Source of the DNA: Streptomyces dioscori
Lineage (GTDB): Bacteria > Actinomycetota > Actinomycetes > Streptomycetales > Streptomycetaceae
Length of the DNA stretch: 64,000 bases
Assembly: GCF_003024195.1 (NCBI RefSeq)
Contig: NZ_KZ679042.1
Location: forward strand, 496,001 to 560,000
Reading direction: 5' to 3'
This document shows, piece after piece, positions 1 through 10,897 of the stretch. Each line of letters opens with the position of its first letter. Position 1 is the stretch's first letter. Under the pieces are notes generated by a model, which saw only the letters and a list, made by a program, of their open reading frames with translations, was not told the origin of the DNA and ran no database searches. A program made the position numbers and the translations under genes.

Positions 1-1
1 G

Positions 2-721
2 GTCGTCGACTACACAGGATGGATCGGCCGGGCGCAGATCCACGCGAACGACGCCGTGCTGCGGGACGCCGAACTGACCTACGCGCGCAGCATGCTCTGT
101 TCGCAACCGGTCGCCGCCGCGGACCGGCAGGACCGCTACCCGCCGTGTCCGCCGTCGACCGGTTCCGGCGCGACCTCGATCGTGGACCGCGTCACAGGGA
201 TGGAGCGGGAGTTGCGCGAGCGGCTCGCGGAACGGGCCGCCTGGGGCGGGGGCGTGCTCACCGCGGCCGTGGTCTGCGGCCTCGCCCTCGTGCTGCTCGC
301 CGTCGGGCTCTGGCGCACCGTGGTGTTCCTGCGCCGCCGCTTCCGGATCCGGCTCAGCGTTCCGCTGGCGGCAGCCGCCCTGCCGCTGCTCGCCGTACCG
401 CTCCTCGCGGCCGACGCGCTGCTCGCGCAGAACGCCCAGGCACGGTCCGCGCCCCTGGCCGACGCGCTCGCCGAGCGGACCTCCCCGCAGACGGAGACGA
501 TCGCCGAGGAACGCCCCTTCGACGGCCCCGACCCCCACGCCATCGAGGTACTGGAGACCCGGATCGACGAGACGCTGTCCGACGGCAGGCTCCCCTTTCT
601 CGACGGAGTCGCGCCCTTCGTCCTCCCCGCCGGTCTGCTCGCCGCCGGTCTCGTCGGCGGCACCCTGCACGCGTACCGCCGCGAATATCTCGTCGTCGCC
701 CGCCCGGGAGCCGTCTCATGA
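2..721 (+). CDS. Membrane protein, 5' end cut off by the window
   Basis: The frame is already open at the window edge, so the true start lies upstream. The visible part (about 239 residues) has a soluble segment, then three hydrophobic stretches near visible residues 83-108, 119-142 and 208-231, separated by an Arg-rich loop and an acidic extracytoplasmic-looking loop. It ends in ATGA, where its stop overlaps the start of the downstream lipoprotein gene, so the two are translationally coupled and probably work together at the membrane. I do not recognise the family. A membrane partner of a substrate-binding lipoprotein is the natural inference, but no permease motif is visible. Confidence 0.75.
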   Translation, partial: VVDYTGWIGRAQIHANDAVLRDAELTYARSMLCSQPVAAADRQDRYPPCPPSTGSGATSIVDRVTGMERELRERLAERAAWGGGVLTAAVVCGLALVLLAVGLWRTVVFLRRRFRIRLSVPLAAAALPLLAVPLLAADALLAQNAQARSAPLADALAERTSPQTETIAEERPFDGPDPHAIEVLETRIDETLSDGRLPFLDGVAPFVLPAGLLAAGLVGGTLHAYRREYLVVARPGAVS

Positions 722-2055
722 CCCGCCGACCGACCGCCCTGCGCGGGATGCGTGTCCTGCTCGGAATGCGTGTCCTGCGGGGGCTACGGGCGCTGCGTGT
801 CCTGATGGCCGGATGTCTGCTCGTCCTGGTCCCCGGCTGCGCCTCGGACACCCCGGACCCCCTCGTCGTCCTGGGCCCGTGGACCGGCAAGGAGGGCGAA
901 GCCTTCGAGGCCGCGCTCCAGCGGCTCGACGACGGGACCGGCAGGACGTACACCTACGAGGGCACCCGGTCCCTGCGCGAGACCCTCGTCTCGCAGCTGG
1001 AGGCGGACACTCCGCCGGACGTGGCGGTCCTCAACAGCATCGGCGAACTCACCGAGTACGCCCGCCGCGGCAAGCTGAAGCCGCTCGCCGCGCCGACCCG
1101 CGAGCGCGCCTTCTCCCCCTGGGCGCCGGAACTCCTGGTCGACGGCAGCCGCAGTACCTACTGGGTACCGCTGAAAGTCGACCTGAAGAGCCTGGTGTGG
1201 AGCAAGAAGGGCACGCCGAGCGACGATCCGACGTGGTGCGTGGGGCTCGCCTCGCAGGCCACCTCGGGCTGGCCCGGCACGGACTGGATCGAGGACATCC
1301 TGCTCCACCAGGCGGGTACCGACCCCTACGAGAAATGGGCCACGAGCAGGCTCAGCTGGCGCGACCCGGACGTCGTACGGGCGTGGACGACCTGGGCGCG
1401 GCTCCTCGACGGCCGCACCGAGGACTCCGTCGAACAGTCGCTGACCACGTCGTACGAGGGCACGTCCGGACCGGCCGGTCCCCGCGGACTGCTGAACTCC
1501 CCCGGCTTCGAGTGCACCCACGAACACCAGAGCGCCTTCATCCGGTACGTGTACGCGGGCGACGACATCCGGGTGGAGCCGTCGGCCCGGTTCCTGGGCG
1601 GGCGGGCCGAGAACCGGGACACGTTCGAGGTCGCCGGTGACATGGCGGCCGTCTTCAGCGACGACCCGGACGCACAGGAACTGGTCGAGCGGCTGTCGAG
1701 CCCGGCCGGGCGGGAGCGGTGGCGGGCCGAGGCGGACCCGGCGGTGCGTCCGCTGTTCCCGGACACGAAGGGACTGCCTCCCACCGAGTCCGCGAACACC
1801 GTCGAGCAGGAGATCGACGGCCTGCTCAACTCGACGGCCCGCACCCTGTGTTTCGACGCCTCGGACGTGATGCCGCCCGAACTGCGGGACGCCTTCCACC
1901 GGGCGGTCCTGGAGTTCTTCCGCGACCCCGCGAAGAAGCGTCTCGACTCGCTGCTGCAGCAGTTGGAGACCATCCGGGTCCAGGTGGACGAGGACGCGGA
2001 CGACGCCCGCTCGTTCCGGCCGCCCGAGGACGTCTGCGCCGGACCCGGCGGCTGA
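718..2055 (+). CDS. Extracellular solute-binding-like lipoprotein
   Basis: The 445-residue product starts at the ATG overlapping the upstream stop, with GGGAG eight bases before it. The N-terminus is basic and hydrophobic and ends in a lipobox, LVPGC, with the lipidated Cys at about residue 41. The mature part resembles family 1 periplasmic-type binding proteins: an early strand like VVLGPWTGKEGEAF, then a PPDVAVLNSIGEL segment typical of sugar-binding lipoproteins. Odd points are the repeated MRVL-like units in the signal region, which create alternative in-frame ATGs at 748 and 769, and the absence of permease genes downstream. It may be a sensor or scavenging lipoprotein acting with the membrane protein before it rather than part of a classical ABC importer. 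Confidence 0.8.
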   Translation: MTRRPTALRGMRVLLGMRVLRGLRALRVLMAGCLLVLVPGCASDTPDPLVVLGPWTGKEGEAFEAALQRLDDGTGRTYTYEGTRSLRETLVSQLEADTPPDVAVLNSIGELTEYARRGKLKPLAAPTRERAFSPWAPELLVDGSRSTYWVPLKVDLKSLVWSKKGTPSDDPTWCVGLASQATSGWPGTDWIEDILLHQAGTDPYEKWATSRLSWRDPDVVRAWTTWARLLDGRTEDSVEQSLTTSYEGTSGPAGPRGLLNSPGFECTHEHQSAFIRYVYAGDDIRVEPSARFLGGRAENRDTFEVAGDMAAVFSDDPDAQELVERLSSPAGRERWRAEADPAVRPLFPDTKGLPPTESANTVEQEIDGLLNSTARTLCFDASDVMPPELRDAFHRAVLEFFRDPAKKRLDSLLQQLETIRVQVDEDADDARSFRPPEDVCAGPGG

Positions 2056-2076
2056 ATCCCGTACGCCGGTGGTACG

Positions 2077-2115
2077 CCCTCGGCCGGCTCCCGGTGCGGA
2101 GGAGCCGGCCGAGGG
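2077..2115. terminator. Strong hairpin terminator
   Basis: A perfect 15-bp inverted repeat (CCCTCGGCCGGCTCC and its complement) with a 9-base loop lies 21 bases after the lipoprotein stop. It also faces the end of the convergent DUF4360 gene, so it can serve both strands. Confidence 0.85.
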
Positions 2116-2168
2116 GACCTGGCCGGAGCTCGTCGGGTCAGGCTCTGCGGGCCAGGCGCTTCAGGCTC

Positions 2169-2819
2169 TCAGGAGGCGGGGCACTCCTTCCATGCCAGGT
2201 GGTAGATGGTGCTGAGTTCACCGTCCGTCGAGTCCATGGTCATGAAGCTGGTGCTGCTGGGAGCCGACGTGCCCGCGCTGACGCGGAGTTCGGTGTTGAT
2301 GTTGAAGTTGCGCTGGACACCGCAGGGCGCCCAGACCAGTTGGGCCCATTCCGTGGTGTCCGTGGCCTGCCAGTTGTCGTCGTAGGGGCCTCTGAAGGGG
2401 TGCGTGATGGAGGCCGTGTTCGACGATCCCTGGAAGTAGTACGAGGCCTTCTGGGTGCTGCTGGCCCCCGACTTGAGCGAGGCGAAGCCGCGGTAGTCCG
2501 CGCTGGCGATGGCGTAGGTGAAGCCTCCGGGCACGGCGACGATCAGGTTGAGCTGGCAGTTCTTGCGGAACGCGGTGGGATCGGAGTTGCCTCCGACCTG
2601 GGCGAGGTAGTCGCTGTACGTCACCGTGAAGGCGGTGTTGTCGGGAGACACTGCGACGGCGGCGGTGCCCTGGGGACAGCCGGAGCCGTTCACCGTGGCG
2701 ACCTTGATGACGATCTTGTCCGGGGGCGGGTCGACGATCCCCGTGGACGGGTCGTGCGCGGGCAGTGCGGTGGCGAACAGAGCGGCGATCGCGCCGCTCA
2801 TCAGCAGTCCACCGGTCAT
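2169..2819 (-). CDS. Secreted DUF4360-family protein
   Basis: The 216-residue product has a short N-terminal signal peptide (about residues 1-20, ending near ALPAHDP) and a mature domain matching the DUF4360 pattern. That pattern includes an early NGSGCPQGT segment, a conserved NCQL motif and a WAPCG motif, with Cys residues likely to form disulfides. The family is of unknown function and common as small exported proteins in actinomycetes and fungi. GGAG stands six bases before the ATG. It is a single gene, convergent with the lipoprotein gene across the hairpin. A TTGACA hexamer on the minus strand lies about 175 bases upstream, but no good -10 follows it. Confidence 0.85.
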   Translation of the reverse strand: MTGGLLMSGAIAALFATALPAHDPSTGIVDPPPDKIVIKVATVNGSGCPQGTAAVAVSPDNTAFTVTYSDYLAQVGGNSDPTAFRKNCQLNLIVAVPGGFTYAIASADYRGFASLKSGASSTQKASYYFQGSSNTASITHPFRGPYDDNWQATDTTEWAQLVWAPCGVQRNFNINTELRVSAGTSAPSSTSFMTMDSTDGELSTIYHLAWKECPAS

Positions 2820-3189
2820 GGTGCTCCAATCCGTTGCGTCGGTGTTCCGGCGGCGGGGAGCGTGCCCCGCCGCGAAATGGGGGGTGCGGCCTCCCCGTGC
2901 GGGGGCCGTCGCGGACCAGGTGCTTGGGATCAGACGATCGGACGATCAGGCGGGGAGCGGTGGAGCGTCAGGACGCATGGATGGTCATGAACATGTCAAT
3001 CAATCAACTACACGTCCGCCACCCGGAGGCGTACCGGGACCCGACCCTGTGAAGGTTCAATGAAGGGGCTGTGAAGGCCGGGAGCGATCGCATCGTACGT
3101 AGCCCGGCCGGGACGGGCCAGGGCGAACTCCGGCCATTTGTGCACGACCGCCGGCGGGTACGCCGACGGCCGCGCGCGCGTCCGGCCGG
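2820..3189. other. Intergenic region between DUF4360 gene and GNAT gene
   Basis: No gene is visible in these 370 bases. The only notable content is an AT-richer patch around 2985-3012, which on the minus strand contains TTGATTGATTGACA (TTGACA at 2994-2999). This may be the -35 element for the DUF4360 gene, giving a leader of about 140 bases. Confidence 0.4.
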
Positions 3190-3723
3190 TCAGCCCTCGT
3201 ACTCCGTCAGGTCGATCGTGTACAGCCGGAGGTCGTGTCCGTGGACCGGGTCCTGTACGGCACCCTCCATCGTCATGCCGAGCTTCTCCAGTACGTTCGC
3301 GGAGGCGCTGTCGCCCGGCCGGGGCGCGGCCACGACCCGGTCGATGCCCCGGTCCTGGAGCGCGAACTCAAGCGCGGCGTGGGCGGCCTCCGACGCGTAC
3401 CCCTGTCCCCAGTAGACCCGTCCGAGCCGCCAGGTGAGGGCGATCCGGTCCGCGATCTCGGGCGGGGAGTCGGGGACGTACAGGCCGACGGCTCCGGCGA
3501 GTTCTCCCGAGCCGAGGAGTTCGACGGCGAAGACCCCGAAACCCTCGTCGTCCCACTCCTCCTCCCACGCCTCGATCTCCTCCGCGGTCTCCTCCAGGGA
3601 CCGCGGCCGGCCGTCACCGATCCACTGCATCACCGTCGGGTCGGCGTGGATCTCGGACAGGGGCACGAGGTCGTCGTCCTGCCAGCGGCGCAGCAGGAGG
3701 CGGGGGGTACGGATGTCGTTCAT
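3190..3723 (-). CDS. GNAT-family N-acetyltransferase (RimJ/RimL type)
   Basis: The 177-residue product is a compact GNAT acyltransferase, which transfers acetyl from acetyl-CoA to an amine. It opens with the usual strand TPRLLLRRW, has the acceptor-loop helix region near residues 40-60, and a RVYWGQGYASEA segment equivalent to the acetyl-CoA-binding Q/R-x-x-G-x-G/A motif. A late SANVLEKLGM segment is typical of RimJ/RimL-like members. The ATG at 3723 gives the standard N-terminus; the frame stays open upstream but that part is low-complexity and unlike the family. The substrate cannot be told. The gene stands alone between DUF4360 and coxG. Confidence 0.85.
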   Translation of the reverse strand: MNDIRTPRLLLRRWQDDDLVPLSEIHADPTVMQWIGDGRPRSLEETAEEIEAWEEEWDDEGFGVFAVELLGSGELAGAVGLYVPDSPPEIADRIALTWRLGRVYWGQGYASEAAHAALEFALQDRGIDRVVAAPRPGDSASANVLEKLGMTMEGAVQDPVHGHDLRLYTIDLTEYEG

Positions 3724-3981
3724 GCCCCCATCTTGTCGACAGGCGGGCGTGAGTGCGAAATCCCCGGGGACCGCGGGCCTGCCCGCGCCCCTGCCGGGAC
3801 ACCGTGCCGCTGTGCGACGCCGCTGTGCGACCGCCCGCTGCGTGCACCGCTGCCACGTCGGGCGCTGCACGCCGCGCCCGCGCGAGCCCGGCGGGACACC
3901 GTCGCTGCCCGGGTGCGCCCGGCTGCGGGAGCGGCGAGAGACCGTCGCCTGCCGGGCGAACCGGCCGCACGACCGGCAGGT

Positions 3982-4833
3982 CTAGCGCGCGAGCCAGATG
4001 ATCAGGGCGACGACGATCGCGGCCAGCAGCAGCGCTGCCGGGAGGGCTCGCTTCAGGACGGCGCCGCGGGCCACGCTCATCAGGTTCAGGGGTTGCACCG
4101 CCGCCGGGGCGGGCGGCGTGGACGCGGGGCGGACCCCGTTCGGCACGGGGGTGGCGGGAGCTGCCGGGCTCGCCGGACCAGCCTTCTGGGTGTCTCCGCT
4201 CGTGGCGGTGTCCGCTGCGGGGCCGTCCACCGCGGTGGCGCCAGGGGCCGGGGCCGCAGCGGCCGGTATCGCGGCCGCCGGGCCGGTGTCCGCCCTCGCC
4301 GTGGCCGATCCGTCCGCGGCACCAGACGTTGCCGCGGGCGCGGGCACCTGCGTCTGTGATGCGCCGGTGCCGGCCGCGGCCCGGCGCCGGTCCGCCGCGA
4401 GCTGTCCCTCCAGGTTGTCGACGAACTGGGTCAGCAGCCGTCCGCTGATCTCCTCGATCATCCCCTTGCCGAACTGCGCGACCCGCCCCGTGATCGTGAG
4501 GCGGGTGTCCACGGTGACCCGCGTCCCGGTGCCGTCCGGGACGAGGCGGGCGGTGACGCGGGCGTCGGCGTTGCCCTGCCCCCGGGTGTCACGGCCGCGC
4601 GCGTGCAGCACCGCCGTACGTCCGGCCTCGTCCTTTTCCTCGAAGGAGACGACCCCCTTGTACTGAACGGTCATGGGTCCGACCTTGACCTTCACGACAC
4701 CGTTGTACGCGTCGCCGTCCACGCCGGTGAGCTGGGCACCCGGCATACAGGGAGCGATCCGCTCCACGTCGGTCAGCAGGTCCCAGGCCTCGTCGGGCGG
4801 CAGGTTCACTCGGAACTCGTTGGTGAAGTCCAT
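3982..4833 (-). CDS. coxG: CoxG-like SRPBCC protein, membrane anchored
   Basis: The 283-residue product has an N-terminal SRPBCC (START-like) domain of the CoxG family over about residues 1-150, with typical elements such as PPDEAWDLLTDVERIAPCMPG and GKGMIEEISGRL. A long Ala/Pro-rich linker (about 150-255) follows, then one C-terminal membrane helix. CoxG proteins accompany form I CO dehydrogenases and are thought to link the enzyme to the membrane and its quinone pool; the hydrophobic SRPBCC pocket plus membrane tail fit that role. The ATG at 4833 is chosen; a GTG at 4842 in frame is the alternative, and neither has a clear Shine-Dalgarno. It is transcribed apart from coxMSL and is preceded by a motif shared with the coxM promoter region. 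Confidence 0.85.
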   Translation of the reverse strand: MDFTNEFRVNLPPDEAWDLLTDVERIAPCMPGAQLTGVDGDAYNGVVKVKVGPMTVQYKGVVSFEEKDEAGRTAVLHARGRDTRGQGNADARVTARLVPDGTGTRVTVDTRLTITGRVAQFGKGMIEEISGRLLTQFVDNLEGQLAADRRRAAAGTGASQTQVPAPAATSGAADGSATARADTGPAAAIPAAAAPAPGATAVDGPAADTATSGDTQKAGPASPAAPATPVPNGVRPASTPPAPAAVQPLNLMSVARGAVLKRALPAALLLAAIVVALIIWLAR

Positions 4834-4877
4834 GACGGACACACGATGGGCGCGGCCCGCCGGACCGTCAACACGCT

Positions 4878-4895
4878 CTTCAGTCTTTGCTTAAG
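4878..4895. promoter_or_regulatory. Putative LysR operator in front of coxG
   Basis: Read on the minus strand this 18-mer is CTTAAGCAAAGACTGAAG, 45 bases upstream of coxG. It shares 12 of 18 bases with CTTAAGCATTCGCTTGAG found in the lysR-coxM gap, including the whole CTTAAGCA block. The shared motif within one locus suggests a binding site for the LysR protein encoded next door. This is inference from sequence only. Confidence 0.45.
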
Positions 4896-4930
4896 ACGCC
4901 GGGCGGCCCGTTGGGCGGTCGCGGCGGACG

Positions 4931-5899
4931 TCAGCTCCAGATCGTGACGTGGACCGGCGGACGGAACTCGTTCATGGGAACCCCGTTGGACCGCGTCAGC
5001 ACCGCCTGCGTCGCGGCCGGTGTCGTCACGAAGCGGCACAGCGCGGCGGCCGTGGTCGAGCGGCGTTCACCGGTGAGCGCGCTCGCGTACAGCATGCCGC
5101 CCAGCCGGGCGCCCGTGACGTCGAGCCGGATCAGCGACCCGCGCCGCAGGTCGTCGCGGACGACGTGCAGGAAGGCGACCGACAGACCGGCCCCGGCGGC
5201 CACCGCGTTGAGCGAGGCCGTGACGCTGGGGAAGGCTTTCGCGCCGGTCGCCTCGACTCCGATGTGGGCGAGGAACGCCCCGGACAGGGTGTCGGGGTCG
5301 AGCCCGGCCGGGCCCAGCAGCCATGGTTCGTGGGCCAGTTGGGCGGGGCCCAGCCGTTGCCGGTGTCTCAGCGGATGGTCCGGCGCGGCGACGACGGCCA
5401 GCTGGAAGCGCAGGAACGGTATCGACTCGACGGCCGGTGCCGGATGCGGCGCCGGCCCGATCGTGACGTCGGCACGCCGGTCGCGGAGCAGGTCGCCGAA
5501 GACCGCCACCGGCACGGCGAGGGTCTCCACGTCCAGGTCGGGCTGCCTGCGCCCGAAGGACGTGAGCAGTGCGGGGAGCACCTGTTCCACACCGGCCTCG
5601 GTGGACGCCACGCGCAGATGAGCGGTGCCGGAACTCGCCTGGCGGACCCGGTGCCGGGTCTCCTCCGCGAGGCCGACGATCTCGGCGGCGCCCGCGGCCA
5701 GCCTGCTCCCGCCCGGGGTGAGGCTGATCCCGCCGGCGGCCCGGATGAAGAGCACGTCGCCCAGTTCGCGGCGGAGTACGGCGACCGCTCCGGAGACGGC
5801 GGCCTCGGTGACTCCGAGCGACTGGGCCGCACCTTTCACGGAACCCAGTCGGGCCACTGTGACGAATGCGCGCAGCTGAGTCAGCGTCATGTCCGCCAT
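4931..5899 (-). CDS. LysR-family regulator of the cox locus
   Basis: The 322-residue product is a canonical LysR-type regulator. A winged helix-turn-helix occupies about residues 5-65, with LTQLRAFVTVARLGSVKGAA and LGVTEAAVSGAVAVLRRELG, and a periplasmic-binding-like effector domain fills residues 90-310. The ATG at 5899 is used; an ATG three codons later is possible, and the open frame further upstream overlaps the promoter region. It diverges from coxM with 162 bases between start codons and is followed in the same direction by coxG. That arrangement, and the shared inverted repeat on both sides, make it the probable activator of coxMSL and coxG. The inducer is unknown. Confidence 0.9.
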   Translation of the reverse strand: MADMTLTQLRAFVTVARLGSVKGAAQSLGVTEAAVSGAVAVLRRELGDVLFIRAAGGISLTPGGSRLAAGAAEIVGLAEETRHRVRQASSGTAHLRVASTEAGVEQVLPALLTSFGRRQPDLDVETLAVPVAVFGDLLRDRRADVTIGPAPHPAPAVESIPFLRFQLAVVAAPDHPLRHRQRLGPAQLAHEPWLLGPAGLDPDTLSGAFLAHIGVEATGAKAFPSVTASLNAVAAGAGLSVAFLHVVRDDLRRGSLIRLDVTGARLGGMLYASALTGERRSTTAAALCRFVTTPAATQAVLTRSNGVPMNEFRPPVHVTIWS

Positions 5900-5943
5900 T
5901 ACAGCGGCTGTCCGGCCGGTAGGACCCGTTCCGTCGGCAGCCG

Positions 5944-5963
5944 ACTTAAGCATTCGCTTGAGT
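5944..5963. promoter_or_regulatory. Putative LysR operator in the lysR-coxM gap
   Basis: ACTTAAGC-ATTC-GCTTGAGT is an inverted repeat with 7 of 8 paired positions and a 4-base spacer, in an otherwise GC-rich region. It lies 44 bases upstream of the lysR ATG and 98 bases upstream of coxM, a usual position for a LysR-type activation and autoregulation site. Confidence 0.5.
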
Positions 5964-6061
5964 CGCCGTTGACCGGCCCGTACGACCGCGCGATCGTTCC
6001 CCCGGACCGGCCGTCGGACCCGCGGGGCACCGGCGCGGTCCTCAAGGGGAGGGAGCGTGCC

Positions 6062-6952
6062 GTGCAGGTACCCGCTTCGTTCGACTACCGGCGTGCGACG
6101 AGCGTGGCCGAGGCGCTGGAGCTGTTGCGGCGCTACGGCGAGGAGGCGCGGGTCGTGGCCGGCGGACACAGCCTGCTGCCGATGATGAAGCTGCGCCTCG
6201 CCGGACCCGAACTGCTCGTCGACATCAACGACCTGCACGAACTCGACCACATCGAGCAGGCCGGGGACGAGTTGCGCATCGGCGCGCTCACCCGGCACCG
6301 CACCCTTCTGGAGTCACCGCTGGTCGGCCGGTGCTTCCCCATCGTCCACGACGCGGAGAAGGTGATCGCCGACCCGCCGGTCCGCAACCGGGGCACGATC
6401 GGCGGCTCCCTGTGCCAGGCGGACCCGTCGGAGGACCTGTCGGCGGTGTGCGGGGCGCTGCACGCGCGGGTCGTGATCCGCGGGGAGGGCGGTGAACGGG
6501 TCGTGCCCATGGCCGACTTCCACCAGGGCCCGTACGAGACCGCGGTGGGCGTCGGCGAGATGCTGGTCCAAGTGCGGATCCCGGTCCTGCCGGGGGCGGG
6601 CAGCGCGTACGAGAAGGTCGAGCGCAAGTCGGGTGACTGGGCCGTCGCCGCCGCCGGGGTCGCCCTGACCCTGCGCGAGGGGCGGATCGCCGACGCGGGC
6701 GTGGGTCTGGCGGCGGTGGGCGCGGGCGCGCTGAACCTCGACGCGGTCCAGGAGCTGCTGAACGGCCGCGAACCGTCCGAGGCACTGTACGAGGAGGCGG
6801 GCCGGCTGGCCTCCGCACACTGTTCGCCGGTCACCGACGGCCGGGGCAGCGCCGAGTACAAACGGCATCTGGCCGGCGAACTCACCAGGCGGGCCCTGCG
6901 GCGGTCCGTCGCAAGGGCACGGACCGCCCAGGGCACCACAGGGGAGGCGTGA
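6062..6952 (+). CDS. coxM: Carbon monoxide dehydrogenase FAD-binding medium subunit
   Basis: The 296-residue product is the flavoprotein subunit that passes electrons from the iron-sulfur subunit to FAD. Two FAD-binding motifs of the CoxM/xanthine dehydrogenase family are visible: AGGHSLLPMMK near residue 37 and NRGTIGGSLCQADP near residue 108. The CO dehydrogenase flavoprotein C-terminal domain follows (from about residue 180, beginning near YEKVERKSGDWA). The GTG start has a GGGAGGGAG site seven bases upstream; the open frame extends further left but belongs to the promoter region. It leads the coxMSL operon, divergent from the LysR gene, and coxS begins five bases after its stop. Confidence 0.93.
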   Translation: MQVPASFDYRRATSVAEALELLRRYGEEARVVAGGHSLLPMMKLRLAGPELLVDINDLHELDHIEQAGDELRIGALTRHRTLLESPLVGRCFPIVHDAEKVIADPPVRNRGTIGGSLCQADPSEDLSAVCGALHARVVIRGEGGERVVPMADFHQGPYETAVGVGEMLVQVRIPVLPGAGSAYEKVERKSGDWAVAAAGVALTLREGRIADAGVGLAAVGAGALNLDAVQELLNGREPSEALYEEAGRLASAHCSPVTDGRGSAEYKRHLAGELTRRALRRSVARARTAQGTTGEA

Positions 6953-6957
6953 GACAT

Positions 6958-7469
6958 ATGCGGATCACCGTCAACGTCAACGGTGAGGACCGGACCCGGG
7001 AGGTCGAACCCCGCCATCTGCTCGTGCGCTTCCTCCGCGACGACCTGGAGCTGACGGGCACGCACTGGGGGTGCGACACCAGCAACTGCGGCACCTGCGT
7101 GGTGCTGATGGACGGCGAGCCCGTGAAGAGCTGCACGGTCCTCGCGGTGATGGCGGCCGGTCATGAGATCCGTACGGTCGAGGACCTGGCGGACGGCGAC
7201 CGGCTCGACCCCGTGCAGCAGGGGTTCATCGAACAGCACGGCCTGCAGTGCGGGTTCTGCACCCCGGGCATGATGCTGACCGGCCGGGCGCTCCTCGACC
7301 GCAATCCGGACCCGTCCGACCAGGAGATCCGTGAGGCCATCTCCGGCCAGCTCTGCCGGTGCACCGGCTATCTCAACATCGTCAGGTCCATCCAGTGGGC
7401 GGCCAGGGAACAGGCCGCCGTGGCCGCCCCGGAAGCCCCGGCAACAGCAACAGCGACGGGGGGTCGGGC

Positions 7470-7473
<4 letters not shown>
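6958..7473 (+). CDS. coxS: Carbon monoxide dehydrogenase [2Fe-2S] small subunit
   Basis: The 171-residue product carries two [2Fe-2S] clusters that wire the molybdenum site to FAD. The plant-ferredoxin-like cluster is bound by Cys39, 44, 47 and 59 (WGCDTSNCGTC then SC), and the second by Cys98, 101, 133 and 135 (GLQCGFCTPGMM and GQLCRCTGY). These are the full sets expected. ATG 6958 is preferred because GGGGAGG stands ten bases upstream; a GTG at 6949 overlapping the coxM stop is less likely. The C-terminus has an Ala/Thr-rich tail beyond the usual family end, and the last codon overlaps the coxL start (ATGA). Confidence 0.95.
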
Positions 7474-9871
<2,398 letters not shown>

Positions 9872-9875
<4 letters not shown>

Positions 9876-10897
9876 GCCGCGTCGTCCCACCGCCTCCTGG
9901 AGCGCTGGAGGCCCGCATGGCCGACCTGACGGGACGCCGCGTGCCGTTCGTGAAGGCCACCGTCGTACGGGCCCGCCGCCCGGCGAGCGCGCGGCCGGGC
10001 GACACCGCGCTGGTCCTCGCGGACGGCCGGATCGAGGGTTTCGTCGGAGGGGTCTGCGCGGAGGCGACCGTACGGGTCCAGGCGCTGCGGACCCTGCGCA
10101 GTGGCGAGTCCCTGCTGCTGCGCATCTCGCCGGAGGAGACGGCGGACGGCACCGGGGAACCGGTCGTCGAGGAGGGCGCGGTCAGCGTCCGCAATCCTTG
10201 TCTGTCCGGTGGCGAGCTGGAGATCTTCCTGGAACCCCTGCGGCCCGCGCCGCGTGTCGTGGTGTTCGGTGAGTCCCCCATCGCCCGCGCCGTCCTCGCT
10301 TTCGGTCCGGCGCTCGGTTACGCGATCACGTCGGTGTCCGGCGCCGACGCGCTCGGCGCGCGGGCCCCGGCCGGCACGAGGGCTCTGGTGATCGCCTCCC
10401 ACGGCCGCGACGAGGAACGGGTCCTGCTGGCGGCGGTACGGGCCGGTGTGCCGTACATCGGGCTCGTCGCCAGTCCCCGGCGCGGGGCGGCCGTGCTGGC
10501 CGGGCTCGCCCACGAGCTGGACGAGGAGCAGCGGGCCCGCGTCCGCACGCCGGCGGGCCTGTGGATCGGGGCCCGTACGCCGGGCGAGATCGCGCTGTCG
10601 ATCCTGGCGGAGGTGGTGCGGGAGGTGCTCTCGCCCTCGCCGCCGTCGCCGCCGGCTGAAGCGGCTGAGGCAGCTGAGGCGGCTGAAGCGGCTGAGGCGG
10701 TCGTTCCGGTGACCGTCGTCGACCCGGTGTGCGGGATGGATGTCGTCGCCACCGAGGCCGGAACGCCCTTCTCGGACGCGGGTGGCGGCCGTCGACGATG
10801 GTTCTGCTGCCCCTCCTGCCGCGAGGCGTACGAGAAGGACCCCGCCCGCTACGCGCAGAGGCAGACGCGGGCGCAGCCGGAGGCCGGGGCTTCGTGA
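9872..10897 (+). CDS. XdhC/CoxI-type cofactor maturation protein fused to a YHS domain
   Basis: The 341-residue product has an XdhC_CoxI domain (about residues 15-105, with the conserved GGVCAEATV), an XdhC C-terminal Rossmann-like domain (about 125-255), a linker of five Ala-Glu-Ala units (262-276), and a C-terminal YHS domain (about 282-330) with VDPVCGMDV and FCCPSCREAYEKDP. XdhC relatives bind the molybdenum cofactor and help sulfurate it. YHS domains are small metal-associated modules often joined to copper transporters. Form I CO dehydrogenase needs both sulfur and copper at its molybdenum, so a protein combining these domains inside a cox operon may serve both steps. That role is inference. 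Both ends overlap neighbouring genes. Confidence 0.88.
10655..10699 (+). repeat. In-frame 9-bp microsatellite in the XdhC-YHS linker
   Basis: Five tandem copies of GCTGA(A/G)GC(G/A), each coding Ala-Glu-Ala, join the Rossmann domain to the YHS domain. Changes in copy number would alter linker length without breaking the frame. Confidence 0.9.
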
